NCBI GenBank assembly: GCA_024516035.1
Contig: CM044958.1
Span: 41,378,099 to 41,442,098 of the forward strand
DNA length: 64,000 bases
Direction of reading: 5' to 3'
Source of the DNA: Bactericera cockerelli
Lineage: Eukaryota; Arthropoda; Insecta; Hemiptera; Triozidae
Every line of letters begins with the position of its first letter. Positions within the stretch are counted from its first letter, which is position 1. The notes under the pieces are model-generated. The model saw only the letters and a program-made list of their open reading frames with translations. It was not told where the DNA came from and did not search any database. Positions 11,651 to 23,760 of this stretch are shown here, piece after piece. Position numbers and translations under genes: made by a program.

Positions 11651-11984
11651 CATGGGCGTAGCCAGGGGGGGGGGGCAGATGACATCCCCTGGAAAATTCC
11701 AGGGAGTATGCAACACTAAGGGCGGAATTAATAGACGTTTTTGTAATACCTCTGTGGCGCTAAGTCACGGATTGCGTACTGTGTAAGATAGGGAAAATCG
11801 ACACTTACCAACGACTTAAGTTATTGATGTTGTCTATTAATTCCGCCCTAAGTATTATTGATTGTTCACTAGGTATTATTGATTGTTCACTAGGTATTAT
11901 TGATTGTTCACTAGGTATTATTGATTTTCCTCATCAGCTGCCCCCCCCCCCCCCCCCCCAGCCAAAATCCTGGCTACGCCCATG
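11651..11984. mobile_element. hAT-like MITE with internal 21-bp tandem repeats
   Basis: The terminal inverted repeat CATGGGCGTAGCCAGG (11651-11666) matches 11969-11984 reversed. Inside is a second inverted pair built on AGGGCGGAATTAATAGAC (11718-11735) and GTCTATTAATTCCGCCCT (11833-11850). Flanks read TATTGTAC and CATTGTAC (7 of 8 identical), consistent with an 8-bp hAT duplication carrying one mutation. The right half holds four copies of GTATTATTGATTGTTCACTAG (the last cut short) and long poly-C/poly-G runs. Confidence 0.75.
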
Positions 11985-11989
11985 CATTG

Positions 11990-13109
11990 TACAATACCAA
12001 AATGTTATACTTTACACTTTCTATATATTATTTAACTTAGGTAAATTTGATTTTTTTTTATGTACAGTTATATTACATAAATCATACGCAAAATGGTACA
12101 GAAACCTTGTTATTACAGAATGTATACATCAACAACTTAAATAATTTATATCCTAAGTTCAGTGTCATTGGGTCAACAATATGTTGTGAGTTTGTAATGA
12201 AAAATATGCTAAGTACATACTCGGTCGTCTCAAACATTTTCGACACACATCAGTGATCAAAGTGTAGCTGCTCCTGAGCTCACTCTAGCATGAAAGATGA
12301 ACGGTCCCCAGGGAGGTTTCCAGTCAACTTTCAGCTATCGTCAGCATGCAAAGTCATAAATTAGTAGCGCTCCAAATGATGCTCAAAATAGCAGTAATAA
12401 TATTAGGACTCGTTCCATTTAAGATTTGGAGTAGTAAGCCTTTTAAGATTACTTTCAAAGTAATAGCAAGGATACGAGTGGTTACAATGTATTATTACTG
12501 TAAAAGTACATGGTAATTACATTATATGGAGGAGCAAGTAGGGTTCCGCCCCGCAAAGTCAAATATAAGATGAGCCTAATACCAAGAGAAATACGTGACA
12601 GCACAAACTGCCGATTTTGCCCTTGGTACAATTACTTGAGTAATTAGAAAAATTGGAACCGATTCCGTTAATTGAAGAGGTACCTACCTAATCTTTTTAA
12701 TGAAGAATTAAAAAGATAACATCAAAATTCCTTGAGTATAACCGGAGATAATTGCTATTGAAAATGACCTTCTCTTTCATTTTCTGCTGCTTCTTCTTTT
12801 TATTAATTTTATCTTGACCGGTCTACAGACAAACCTGTCGGACTGATTTTGATCTAGAAATAAGTTTTGGGCGGGGCTCACATTTTTAGGGAAAAAGACT
12901 TCTTGGCGGAGAATTTTATAACCTGAATAAAAAAAATTTGTTCAAAATAATAATACTCTCATAAAATCTTTTTACTGTATATAGCCTCCTTCCAATAGTA
13001 AATAGTACGTGGTGCCTCTGCCTTTGTCAGCACATGCGAATTAAAAAAAATCTACATCTTCCTGGATACAAACCCTCAATTTCCAAATAACTGTACCATC
13101 GTTAAAAAT
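11990..13109. other. Gene-free stretch
   Basis: AT-rich sequence. Short ORFs here show no family resemblance. Nothing else supported. Confidence 0.45.
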
Positions 13110-13120
13110 AATCCAGGATA

Positions 13121-13385
13121 AGCCAGCGTCGATGGCATGTTGAATACACCGGTTCCCTTCAGAACACCGAAGTTAAGCGACATGCAGCGAGGTTAAGACT
13201 TGGATGGGTGACCATTCAAATTCTAATTCTCGTGACGCTGGCTTTTCCCGGCCCCACTCAGGCTGGGTGAGGTCAATGTGAGTAGCAGGTTTGTGAGTTT
13301 CCTGCGAATGGAGGGTAAAACCCCCGTCGTGATATGACCATGGCAGTTGAAAGCGACGTTAAACCCCACTTAAAAAAAAAAAAAA
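13121..13385 (+). repeat. 5S-rRNA-headed SINE with 11-bp TSD
   Basis: The head at 13121-13245 tracks 5S rRNA: TGAATACACCGGTTCCC, then CACCGAAGTTAAGCGAC, GGTTAAGACTTGGATGGGTG, ending CGTGACGCTGGC. The tail is at 13246-13370 (CCCCACTCAGGCTGGGTGAG, CGAATGGAGGGTAAAAC, GAAAGCGACGTTAAACCCC) followed by poly(A). The exact duplication AATCCAGGATA flanks it (13110-13120, 13386-13396). It is near-identical to the copy at 49425, so the family moved recently. The 5S portion should supply an internal pol III promoter. Confidence 0.9.
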
Positions 13386-14149
13386 AATCCAGGATAGAAT
13401 AAGAAAGAAAGAGATGAAGAGTTAGACATGAACAAAATAAACATCAGTACAACAAAAGAATCACCGCGCACAAATAAGGATAAAGATTTTTTTCTTTTCC
13501 GAAATTTGATTTCTTCCCTACAGCATTCCCGGGGGATTTGCCACCCCGCAACCAGAAGACTAATAGAACCCCGTAATTCTCCCCCCAATAAGGCACAACG
13601 ACCTAAGTCCATAACTTCTCAGACTACCCCACAGCACTTACTCCCCCAGTATGAGCCTTTCACTCTCGAGTATTGAGTATCCAAGCAGTGCTTTGTTTAC
13701 AAGAAGTTTTACTTATTGATACGTAAAGGTCTTAAAGCAACATTAAAGCGAATGTCATGAAATAAAATTAAAACACCTCTAACAATGTCCCACACTAGCA
13801 CCTCTAGGTGATAGACCACCAAATTATGAATTCCTAATTTCTTATATTTTCAACACATACCTACTTAGTCTTCCTACTTCCTACCCATTTCATTATGATC
13901 TAACTATCACAGCGCTCAGTGCTGATGAATATTTTAGCAATACAGAGAATGATAATTTATTATTACAAGAATATCGGACTCACATCTTCTCAGTGCGATT
14001 GCGCACCTAATCTATGTATGCTGTACAATTGTACATGTTAGGTTCAATTGCCGAAATCGCTCATTGTACCTTGCAAGAGGAATATTGATAAAAATTTAAT
14101 CACCCATATAGATATAGTTATTGTAGAGGTGCGCTGATTATCGAATATT

Positions 14150-14300
14150 CAGATTATCGAGTTTGTATGCAAAGGGGAAGATGAGATTGAATACATAGAG
14201 GAAAATGAATGAATGCAAAGAGGAAGATGAGAATGAATGCATAGAGGAAGATGAATGAATTCAAAGAGGAAGATGAGTGAATGCAAAGAGAAAGAACAGG
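14150..14300 (+). repeat. Purine-rich minisatellite, short block
   Basis: Degenerate ~24-27-bp repeats of the type GAATGCAAAGAGGAAGATGA, coding NECKEED-like acidic peptides in one plus frame, with stops. Same family as 14640-15215. Confidence 0.7.
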
Positions 14301-14639
14301 AAGATTGATGAAGGGAAAGACGAATAAAAGGAAGCTGAACAAATGCAAAGAGGAACTTGGAAGATTGACGAATACAAACCGACGAATGCAAAGTGACCAG
14401 CTGTGAAAGGGTTGTTTCCCGTAAAGCAATAAACACCCTATTTTAAGTTGATAAGTTTTATTGCTGATTTCATACCTCAGGCAATCTTCTCCCGTTTTTT
14501 CTCTGTCTGCTCTCTTGTTTTGAGTCGAGGGAAAGTAATGGCACAATGTACATTACGGGTGGTATTATAGGTTCGAGTATTTTCAACTAAACTCAGAAAA
14601 AGGTTTTATTTTGTAATTGAATAATTTCATAGAAAACCA

Positions 14640-15215
14640 AGATCAATGTAAGAAGGAAGAAGAGAGAAAAATGAATGAGTGCAAAGAGTAAGATGAGAAT
14701 GAATACAAAGGGGAATATGAGAATGAATACAAAGGAGAAGATGAGAATGAATACAAAGGGGAAGATGAGATTGAATACATAAAGGAAAATGAATGAATGC
14801 AAAGGAGAAGATGAGAATGAAAGCAAAGGGGAAGATGAGATTGAATACATGGAGGAAAATGAATTAATGAAAAGAAGAAGATAAGAATGAATGCATAGAG
14901 GAAGATGAATGAATACAAAGAGGAAGATTGATGAAGGGGAAGAGGAATAAAAGGAAGAGGAATAAATAAATGCAAAGAGGAACTTGGAAGATTGATGAAT
15001 GCAAAGAGGAAGAAGAGGTAGATTGATAAATGCAAAGAGGAAGATGAGAATGAATGCAAAGAGGATGAAAAGATGAATGAACAGAGGAAGATGAATCAAT
15101 GCGAAGAGGAGAATAAATTAATGCAAAAACAGGAAGATGAATGAATGCAAAGATGAATGAATGCATGAGGAAGAAGAGGAAGATTGATGAAGGAAAAGAG
15201 GAAGAAAAGGAAGGC
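14640..15215 (+). repeat. Purine-rich minisatellite, long block
   Basis: More than 20 degenerate copies of GAATGCAAAGAGGAAGATGA variants (also GAATACAAAGGGGAAGATGA). One frame would encode acidic NECKEEDE-type repeats but is interrupted by TGA and TAA. The long minus-strand ORFs here (Ser/Phe/His-rich) are shadows of the repeat. Confidence 0.75.
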
Positions 15216-15219
15216 GTAG

Positions 15220-16530
15220 CAAAGGGTGACATCAATCTAGTGGCGTGCTCATGCAACATTACACGTTGCAAGGAGCTCTAATACCCTATGAGATACAAAC
15301 GATATTATGATTTACACCCCGGTTGGCCCGTTTTATCGTTTGACTGTCTCGTGAAGATTAATATACTGTCACTTCTCATACACTACAAGTAGAAGAAAGC
15401 TTCTGCTGCACACGATACTCTGGCAACATGCAGTGCAGGAGGGCTGACTTATGCACTGTCAGGGTATTACAATATTTCACAACTAATATTTATAGCATGT
15501 AACAGGTTTTTCTGTGGAGAAAGGAAAGCGAGATTTACAGTTCAGCAGGCACTTTTGATACGACAGCACCTAATCTCTTTAACTTACAGTGAATATACGA
15601 GTCATAAGTCTTGTTTATCTGAGAAAGCCATGGTAACCAATGGTACAACTTTTATCAAAGTGCTAAAAAGCAAAACTATGTGAAGATTCAACAAAAAGAG
15701 TTTCAATGGCCCATATTCAAAATTAATGATTTAATTTACAGTGAAATGTAATACTTGTTTGACTATCCACTGTTAGCAAACTTAGTAGACAAAAGTCTTC
15801 TATAAACCTTATGTCCCTAAGAGTACAACAGTACTTACAGGGATTTTCATAACTAAAAGAGACGATGTAAGAAATGTAGAAATAACTCTTATAATAATAA
15901 TAATTAACTATCACCCCAGTCGACAAACTCTGTAAAAATTTACCAACACACATGGTTGATAGACAACCACCGACTCTACTACATTTAGAGAACACCTTTC
16001 GAAAAAGAAGAAAAAAAAATTAGGTAAGTTTCCCAAACTTTTCTGAAATATTACAATACAATGGGGATTGCAAATCGCATGGAATTGGACAGACATAAAT
16101 TACCTTCCTATCTATTCTATTTCCATTCAAATCTAAACTGACGGATGATGGACAATGGAATTCCCTAACTACAGAAATAATAACAAATTTTCAGGAACTT
16201 TTCATGTGTCGAGTTTTTCTTTGATTTTACAACACGTCCAACTTTTTTATGAACATGAACAGAAAGACCTTACTGCTAATAATAAATTAAGGGAAATATA
16301 AAAGCTAACTAAAGTAAAATATTGAAAGGTGAAGGAGAAGAAAAGTCTACTTAAAAATAATGACAAGAAAGAAATAAAATTGTGATACTAAGATTAATGA
16401 AGAGACATGGTCGCTTTTCATTGAACTTCTTTGCACTTTGCACAGTAACTTGATACTTGACAAATTGAAGGAAATATGTCTTTAGAGTTACCTCGGTAGT
16501 TTTTTTACCTAAAACGTGATAATGTATTGA
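15220..16530. other. Gene-free stretch
   Basis: No convincing ORF, RNA gene or bounded repeat. AT-rich single-copy-like sequence. Confidence 0.45.
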
Positions 16531-16537
16531 GATTAAC

Positions 16538-16725
16538 GCCGTCTACACACGACCAAATTGCAAACAGGTTGCAACGGGTTTGCGACTATTTTTTAACTCA
16601 TTTGCAACTTGTGTGTAATAACTTATTTGGCACTGGATTGTGACTTTTGCATCCTGTGTTTTTAAATGGTACACCACAGACGATACAGTTACAAACTAGT
16701 TTGCAATTGGTCGTGTGTAGACGGC
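16538..16725. mobile_element. Short MITE (188 bp)
   Basis: The left end GCCGTCTACACACGACCAAA plus TTGCAAAC (16538-16565) is repeated inverted at 16699-16725 with a single-base gap, giving ~27-bp terminal inverted repeats. The interior contains further TTGCAACTTG/GTTGCAACGG-type subrepeats and no coding capacity. A target duplication is not clear. Confidence 0.75.
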
Positions 16726-16729
16726 CTTG

Positions 16730-18050
16730 GATAACAGTTCTAATTATTTTAAACTTATTAGATGCAAATGAACCATTGCTAATTTTTACGTCAAATGGAC
16801 AACGTAATGGCTAATGAGGCTTCTTACATGCAGAAATGGTTCTGGACACCCAGGCTCATTTTGGCAATGCTTCTGACAAAACTAGCGATGATTAGCACTG
16901 GGACGTAGGTAACACTCTCATATTCTTGCCACCCACCTGGCAGTGTCTAGTGCGTAGCTTCTTATTGAAGAGTTTCGACTGTAGGATCAACGAGATAGGC
17001 AGTATTATTATTTTAATTAACTCCTCTGTCCTCAACAATTAAATATATTTTGTATTCCATACACCACACTATTTAACACCATACCCACCTGACTGAAAGT
17101 AATAAGATGCAACTCTATATGGTTCCCAATGACTATTATAATATTGGTAAATTATGATGGACCTCCCAAATTAGAAATAAAATGGACCGTGCATTGTACG
17201 GGTATTAAGGGGCGAGGAAGAGTTCTCAGAGTCAGGCTGGGAGTGTAAATACTATTTTTTAACTTAAAACGAGTAAAAAAAGAAGGAAGAGGATTTATTC
17301 CTAAACATTGTAAAAATTACGCTCAATTGCACTTGCTAATGTATAGATTTAATCAAGTACTTAATGCTCTTTTGGCTCAATCAAATTGCTAATGGCTAAT
17401 TAACATCAATATGATGACTTCTGTAATTTAATGACTGTAATTTAACCAACTATAGCAGTTGGTTTTCTTATCTACATGCATTTTTTATGTAGACAGAGAT
17501 GTATCAGGCATTCTATTTAATTTTAAAAACCAAAGATAGAAATGTACTTGCTCTCTACTACAAACTACTAATCCTGACTACTCCAATATCTATATCAATA
17601 GTAGTAGGTACCTGTACCAGCATAGTAGAACATGCCATCAAGAGGAATATCAATGAGCCTTGTGCCAATAAGCTCCACCTGTTGTCACTGGAGAAAAGGA
17701 GCTTACTAGATTTGAAAGCACGTGTTCCCAACTAGCACAACTCTACTTTAGAATGCTAAATTGCTATCTAAACAGATTGGATCCAAACAAACTCAACAAA
17801 TATAACTTATGCAACGGAGACTCCTATGACATACAAATATCATTGATGCTCAAAGACTCTTATCCAGAATATCTGGCATTAACCTCTAGCTGATTTCTAA
17901 GGAAGCTGCACTAAACCTTGTAATCTGATTGATCAGATCCTGCCTGCCGCTACTACAACAACAAAAAGAATTCTTCAATTTTATTTAAAGCATATTTTGT
18001 ATTCGTTTGTGAAAATATAAAGAGAACGAATAAATCAAAGAAAGTTGTTT
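16730..18050. other. Gene-free stretch
   Basis: AT-rich. The only longer ORF (17499-17735) shows no recognisable domain. Nothing supported. Confidence 0.4.
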
Positions 18051-18139
18051 TTAAATGAAACTTCTAAGTTCCACAATAACCACCCCATGAATGACAATGC
18101 AAAGAAAAACCTCTTGACTATGCAAGGCAAGACCAACTT

Positions 18140-20068
18140 TTTCCAAGTCCAATACAAACAGAAACAAGTTTCCACAGTGGTGGACCTATGAATCAAAAAA
18201 ACTCTTCAAAAAAAAGGAAAGGCTCCGCAAAATAAAGCAAAAATCCTCTAAACAACAAAATAAATATTTTAACCTCAGAAAACTGTGTAAAAAAACTGAT
18301 TAAAAATGATTACGACAAATACATTAAAACTCTTGAATGCGATCTTAAGCAAGATAGTTCCCGTTTTTGGAAATATTTTAAAGACAAAAAAAAGGAGTCG
18401 AAAAAACAGACACTCAAATACAATGGTGAAACTCTCAAAAGCCCACAAAAGATCGCGAACGCTTTTGCTTCACATTTTCTAAGTGCACACAATCATAATA
18501 ATATTTCTATTGACCTACAACACAATGATATAGAAGAATCAAGCGCATATATACATATTGATCAGATTTGTGAAAAAGATATTACAGACGCAATTCGAAA
18601 TATTCCTGAAAAAAAGGCACCTGGCACAGATGGTTTACCGGCGATCTTCTTCAAAAAATGTGCACAACAATTAAAAATCCCCTTATCTTATATTCTGAAT
18701 CTATGTTTGAGAACCTCTGAATTTCCAGCTTTATTAAAAGAATCAATCATTACAGCAGTGCCCAAGAAAGGAGCGTCTGATGATGTGGAACTTTATCGCC
18801 CGATTTCGGCACTTAATACCTTAGCTAAAATTTATGAAAATGTAATATATGACAAAATTAGCACATTTATATTCAAACATATAACTCCCAATCAACATGG
18901 TTTTGTAACAGGCAGATCTACTGTTAGTAATCTTGTAGAATTCACAGATTATGTTGCTAATGCTCTGTCAAATAGGAATCAGGTAGATGTACTTTATTTT
19001 GACATAAAACGTTGTTTCGACTCTATTTTCCATACAGCCATACTAAGTGCATTGTCTCGTTCTGGTTTTTCAAAACCGTTCACAGCCTTTATAGCCAGTT
19101 ATTTGTCAGATCGTAAAAATATTGTTTTGTATGAAGGATCTAGATCCAATCCGTTCACACCGCCCTCCGGAGTAGTTCAAGGCTCAAAATTGAGCAGTCT
19201 CCTGTTTATACTGACTTTTGACTATGTGAAAACACATATAAATAACTCTCAGTTCAAAATGTATGCTGATGACATAAAACTCTATAAGGTCATCGAATCA
19301 GACGCAGACTGCGCTTTGTTACAAGAAGACATTAATAATATTGAGAAATGGCTTACATCCGTTGGCTTGTCTTTCCATCCAGACAAAAGCCTAAAAATGT
19401 CATATGGATATATAAAAAATAAAATACAGTATACCTATGTAATAAACAGCATCCCAACAAAAGAAACGTGTACCTGTACAGATCTTGGCATTACGTTCAA
19501 AAACAACTTATCATGGGACACTCATATTGAAAACACTAGAAACAAATCATTTCGAAAACTAGGTATGATAATAAGATATTGTAAGCCAGTTCAAGATATC
19601 GACGCAATTCTTACTCTGTACAGGGCAATAGTCAGGTCCACATTGGAATATGGTTCAGTATTATGGACACCAAAATCAAAGAAGGACATAAAATCAATTG
19701 AAGATGTTCAAGCAAGTTTTGTCCGTTATCTATTCCAAAAGATCAACGGGTTCTACCCCAAATACCCTCAAAACATAGGATACAAGACTTTGCTTGAACA
19801 TCTACCTATAGAATCAATTGAAAGTAGATTTACACATAATCACATCAAATTACTCCAAAACACCCTACTTAACAAAATCGACAGTCCATACATTACATCA
19901 AAAATAGACTTCAAAATACCTGACCCCAGACTCAGAATGGACCCAAACAAACTTTTCAGCTGTCCAACATATAACTTACATCCCTTATTAAAGTCACCAA
20001 TTATTTCAGCCATGAAAACATACAATGACTTAGACCACCAACCAGACCTTTTCCATCATTTTTTATGA
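18140..20068 (+). pseudogene. Jockey-like reverse transcriptase ORF with one frameshift
   Basis: RT of an APE-type LINE. Readable from KFPQWWTYE near 18170. The frame shifts in a run of seven A near 18289, where six would keep the frame, then stays open to TGA at 20066-20068. Motifs in order: APGTDGLPAIFFKK, LYRPISALNTLAKIYE, DVLYFDIKRCFDS (motif A), PPSGVVQGSKLSSLLF (motif B), FKMYADDIKLY (YADD catalytic box) and the jockey/CR1-type region GITFKNNLSWDTHI with LYRAIVRSTLEYGSVLW. No ATG is needed for the fragment; simple ORF calling starts it at a TTG at 18707. One homopolymer shift and otherwise open frame indicate a fairly young dead copy. Confidence 0.85.
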
Positions 20069-20118
20069 ATGAATGTATGTATCTTATATGTATGAATGAT
20101 TGAATGATTGAGAAAATG

Positions 20119-20172
20119 ACTGCGTTAGTTATTGCTTGTTAATGCTTAACCGCTTAACAAGTGTAAACGCAG

Positions 20173-20173
<1 letters not shown>
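20119..20173 (+). other. LINE 3'-UTR stem-loop next to the poly(A) tail
   Basis: ACTGCGTT (20119-20126) pairs with AACGCAGT (20166-20173), and nested inside CTTGTTAA (20135-20142) pairs with TTAACAAG (20154-20161). Both stems are perfect. It lies directly before the poly(A), the place where many LINEs carry the RNA structure their RT recognises. Confidence 0.7.
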
Positions 20174-20215
<42 letters not shown>

Positions 20216-20504
20216 TTACTTTTAAACTAATCAATTGAATAGAGCAATGCAAACTTCAGGTAAATGGAATTTCATCGGAACAAAGGCGAGCAAGAAAGCC
20301 TGGAGGGCAACTTGACTCATTGAAACTTGTCGAGAGTTTTCTCGAGGAAAAGCTGCAAGAGAGCTTGGATTCAACCTGTAAAATGTTTAGGTCGGTTCAG
20401 GCAAAATTATAAGAAAACTTCATAGATTTTATAGCAATAATATGCATGTTCTAACACGATAAAATCTTCTATGTGAAGGTACTTTATTTTTAAGATTATT
20501 TATT

Positions 20505-20712
20505 GTGAGTGGCAGAGAATGCCTAAGGCATTAACTTTGCCCCGGATTAAAAAACAATTGTAATTAAAAATTAATATTGATCTTGTTTTCTTTTTGTACA
20601 TACTTCTAAAGTTTTTTTTTAATTTATTGTTATTTTTTTGTTTGTTGTTGATGATTGTTTTGTGAAAAAAATAAAGTGTAAATAAATAAATAAAAAATAA
20701 AAATAAATATTA
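20505..20712 (+). repeat. LINE 3'-end fragment
   Basis: Contains GAATGCCTAAGGCATTAACT near 20518 and ends with AATAAAGTGTAAATAAATAA, a typical 5'-truncated LINE tail. The same two landmarks occur in reverse orientation at 24435-24625, supporting one family. Confidence 0.6.
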
Positions 20713-21595
20713 CAATGTAATTTGTATTCTAAGCTCACATACAAAAAGACTTGAATTAAAGCTCTACCTGCAGCCGTCAGAAAATTAATTCATTACATAA
20801 GATCATCTTATTCTCAAATCTTATCGAGTCACCCAGTGTCTGATTTCCTAGGAGCTTTTGAGGAACACATCGTACGTACATGATAACTCTTAATTTTCAT
20901 TCGGCACTTTATTCATAGGAAGATGAGAAAAATTTCAAGCGTTGTGAAAAAGTTTAACAAGACCTTCAAGATCAAACAAGCCCATGTCAACTTCTTAAAA
21001 CAAGTTCATTATGGGGCATTGCTCCTTCAGGTGCAACGCTACAAAAGCAAAATTAGGAACAAAGGATGCAAAAGTTTTATCCAATATGAATCTGCTCGGG
21101 AAGTTTCTACTTGGAACTCGAGACTTCCAGTGGTAAAATGTACAACTTTCTAAACAAAAACTCCTCTCTTCTTGAAAGGGACCTGAACGGGAAATTTTAA
21201 AAGCCTTTGAAATACCTAGTTTTATATTTCTATTTTACAATAATAGTTTATGCAACTTTGGGCTTGAGTGTTTTCAATTGGAATAACCTCTGCCTGTTCT
21301 ATTATGAGCCGGCATTGTTCTCCTGAATAAATATTTAAATAGTTATCTTTGCTTCCATATCTAGTGCCTTAACCTTTCATTTTCCGATACTTCAATTTAA
21401 CATTGAAATGCTCTCTTCGGTAAAGGATCTTCATCTTGCGGATGTTTTGTTTCATGGTGTGTTGTTTCAAGTAGTTCATTAATTAACCAAGTGGATTTGT
21501 TCTAACAAGAATCTTCTTTTCTTGTTAGGTTCAGGTCAGACAGGAATATTATCTGCCTCTTTTTTCTTGTTAAAATACTTGAAACTAGATCATGG
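20713..21595. other. Gene-free stretch
   Basis: No recognisable gene or bounded repeat. The 76-aa ORF at 20923-21153 has no identifiable domain. Confidence 0.4.
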
Positions 21596-21604
21596 ATTTT
21601 TTTA

Positions 21605-21788
21605 GTTTGGGTTTAACGTCGCTTTCAACTGCATGGTCATATCACCACCAGGGTGTTAAACTCCATTTGCAGGAAACTCACAAACCTGCTACCCACATTA
21701 GCTTCACCTCGCTGGACGTGGCTCAACTCCGGTGATCCAACGAGAACCGGTGCAATCAACTATCAACACGTCATCGACGCTGGCTTTT
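21605..21788 (-). repeat. 5S-headed SINE, reverse orientation, internally deleted
   Basis: The tail begins GTTTAACGTCGCTTTCAACTG near 21611 and contains CAGGAAACTCACAAACCTGC. The head (about 21708-21788) contains CTCCGGTGATCCAACGAG and ends ATCGACGCTGGC. Part of the region between tail and head seen in the 52419 copy is missing. Confidence 0.75.
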
Positions 21789-21789
21789 A

Positions 21790-23185
21790 GTTTATGGATT
21801 AATTCGTTATTAATGCTACTATGTTAGGTATCAGAAGCCTGTTATCAAAAATTACTCAAATCTGATCTTAATAACACAAACCGACGCGACTTCTTGATTA
21901 CAGCTGTTGCCTTATCCGTCGAATTGTTTGTTGGAAAAGTATGATTTATATTTCTATCTTAAAATGAATAAAAATATACAGCGAAAAAGCTACAAGGAGT
22001 CTGCAGGGTTTGTAAAACAAAGTATGGGTAATCTTAATTTATGTCTTTATTTCCCTTGCCTCAAATGCACTTTTTTATCTTTCTAGGCTTGAACAAACAA
22101 CTCTCAACTTTTTATCGAGACAAGTTCCGGTTTTGATGCTCTCTAGTATAATAATATTATTAGATATGTCTATATTTTCAGCTAGATGTGTCTAGTATAG
22201 CCTGCATTCCTGCGATACACCTGACTTACATGTGGGTGTCATGGGTGAAGTCTAGTTGTGGAGGAGGCTAAAGCTCCTGTCAGACTGGTGCGTGGTGCGT
22301 CATTGTTGTTTTTGTATCTGAAACATTTTCTTGTAAATCTAAAAATAAGTTGTTTTTATTTTTTGTAAATGTTATTGTTTTCAACATCGAATTTCACAGC
22401 TCAAGAACAATATATTAAATGTCAGTGCATTTAGATGACCCAGGATCATTCACATGACTGACCCTAAACCTACGCCGAATATATTGTGAAAGCTTTGAAT
22501 GAGCTAATTTATTTCACTTTTATCAGTGATGTATGTATGAGGGGCTTGAATGAGTGTGTATAATTTCATTATAATGGATTATTTATCACTATAATATCAC
22601 GTGAGATCCGTCCCAGGACTCAGCCAAGCCACAGATCATATTCATACTATGTATAATATTATTCATCTCATTCATACATTCATTTAAATTTACAGCTCTC
22701 ATTATAACAACAATGATGACAATGGCGCCCTAGTGTCTAGTTTATCTCGTTCGAGTTGCTTCATAAAATAAATTCTGTAAATAATGATAACAATAATTTA
22801 GAGCAAACAAAATTATTCAAACTTTTTAACGAGTTTTCAGTTTCAGAATTATCTATTTACTTACCTACTTTACCTTTTTTGCGCCAAGGGAAGTATTTGA
22901 GGAGAAAGAAGGGGTAGAACGTTATGTTACATGTTATTTCGCTATATTCTGTAGTGATGTATATGATTACTTAAGTAAATTGTACATAGCTAAGCTAAGT
23001 ATACATATGTATAGAGTTTAACATAAAGAGAGGCTGGGGCATAAAGAGAGTTCATATGGAAAACAAGGGACGGAGTGCTTTAAACTCAGGCTGCAGGTAT
23101 GAGTAGTGGACTTTCTTAATACTGACCAAATAGAAAATACATGTTCAAGCCAGGAATTATTATATAAAAAATCTGGTAAACATCA
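21790..23185. other. Gene-free stretch
   Basis: AT-rich with no convincing ORF, RNA gene or bounded element. Confidence 0.4.
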
Positions 23186-23189
23186 CACG

Positions 23190-23760
23190 ACTTTCCTTAT
23201 CCTATTAGGAATGGAAACGGGACCAAAAGCCACTGGTGACTCAACGGTAACAGTTAGCTATAACTCAATGTCAAATTCGTAATCAGCATTTCAAAACCAT
23301 TGCATTTGATATGTCACTACGATAAACAATAAAATACTTGGTCTAATCGGAACCTCGAAAATACTGGTAGGTAAATTGGAGCCGGGTTCCAAAAAGTTCA
23401 AGATATCAAAAAAATGGTGGGAATCCCTATTATTTTTTTTATTCTAAAAAAATGTTGTTCTCTTTTTTTGTATCTATAAACAATTCAAAGATTTCAACCA
23501 AAATTTTCGTGGTTTGTCTGGTGTATAAAATTAATATTCATATCAAATTTCAAGTCTCTAGCTCTTACAGTTATCGTGATATCGTGTTCAAACACACACA
23601 AACACACATACAGACAGACACACACACGGACGCACGGACCAAAGGCCGAAAACAACTTTTTTAGTGTCTTGAGGCTATGATTCGTCCAGAAATGTGAGAA
23701 ACTAGGTAGTCAAATGTTCGACGAAAACAATACTTTCCTTATTATAGGATAAGGAAAGTA
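23190..23760. mobile_element. Putative MITE with ACTTTCCTTATCC termini
   Basis: ACTTTCCTTATCCTAT at 23190-23205 is repeated inverted at 23744-23759. The interior has a CA/ACAG-rich tract (about 23595-23640) ending in CACGGACGCACGGACC. No target-site duplication is obvious, so the boundaries are tentative. Confidence 0.55.

Larger units (their letters stand above)
18060..20211 (+). mobile_element. 5'-truncated jockey-like LINE
   Basis: Contains the region just upstream of the RT, the whole RT domain, a C-terminal region, a 3' UTR with a stem-loop and a poly(A) tail of about 38 A (from 20176). The APE endonuclease domain and ORF1 are missing, so the copy is 5'-truncated. The 5' boundary near 18060 is approximate and no target duplication was resolved. 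Confidence 0.8.

Noticed and set aside
13121..13245. Functional 5S rRNA gene
   Set aside because: Several internal positions differ from 5S rRNA, the unit continues into a conserved non-5S tail with poly(A) and is flanked by an 11-bp TSD, so it is a SINE.
14149..15271. Minus-strand ORFs rich in Ser/Phe/His
   Set aside because: Shadow frames of the minisatellite on the opposite strand.
23595..23645. CRISPR-like or tandem array at the CA/ACAG-rich stretch
   Set aside because: Simple microsatellite inside a MITE-like element in a eukaryotic genome; no repeat-spacer structure.
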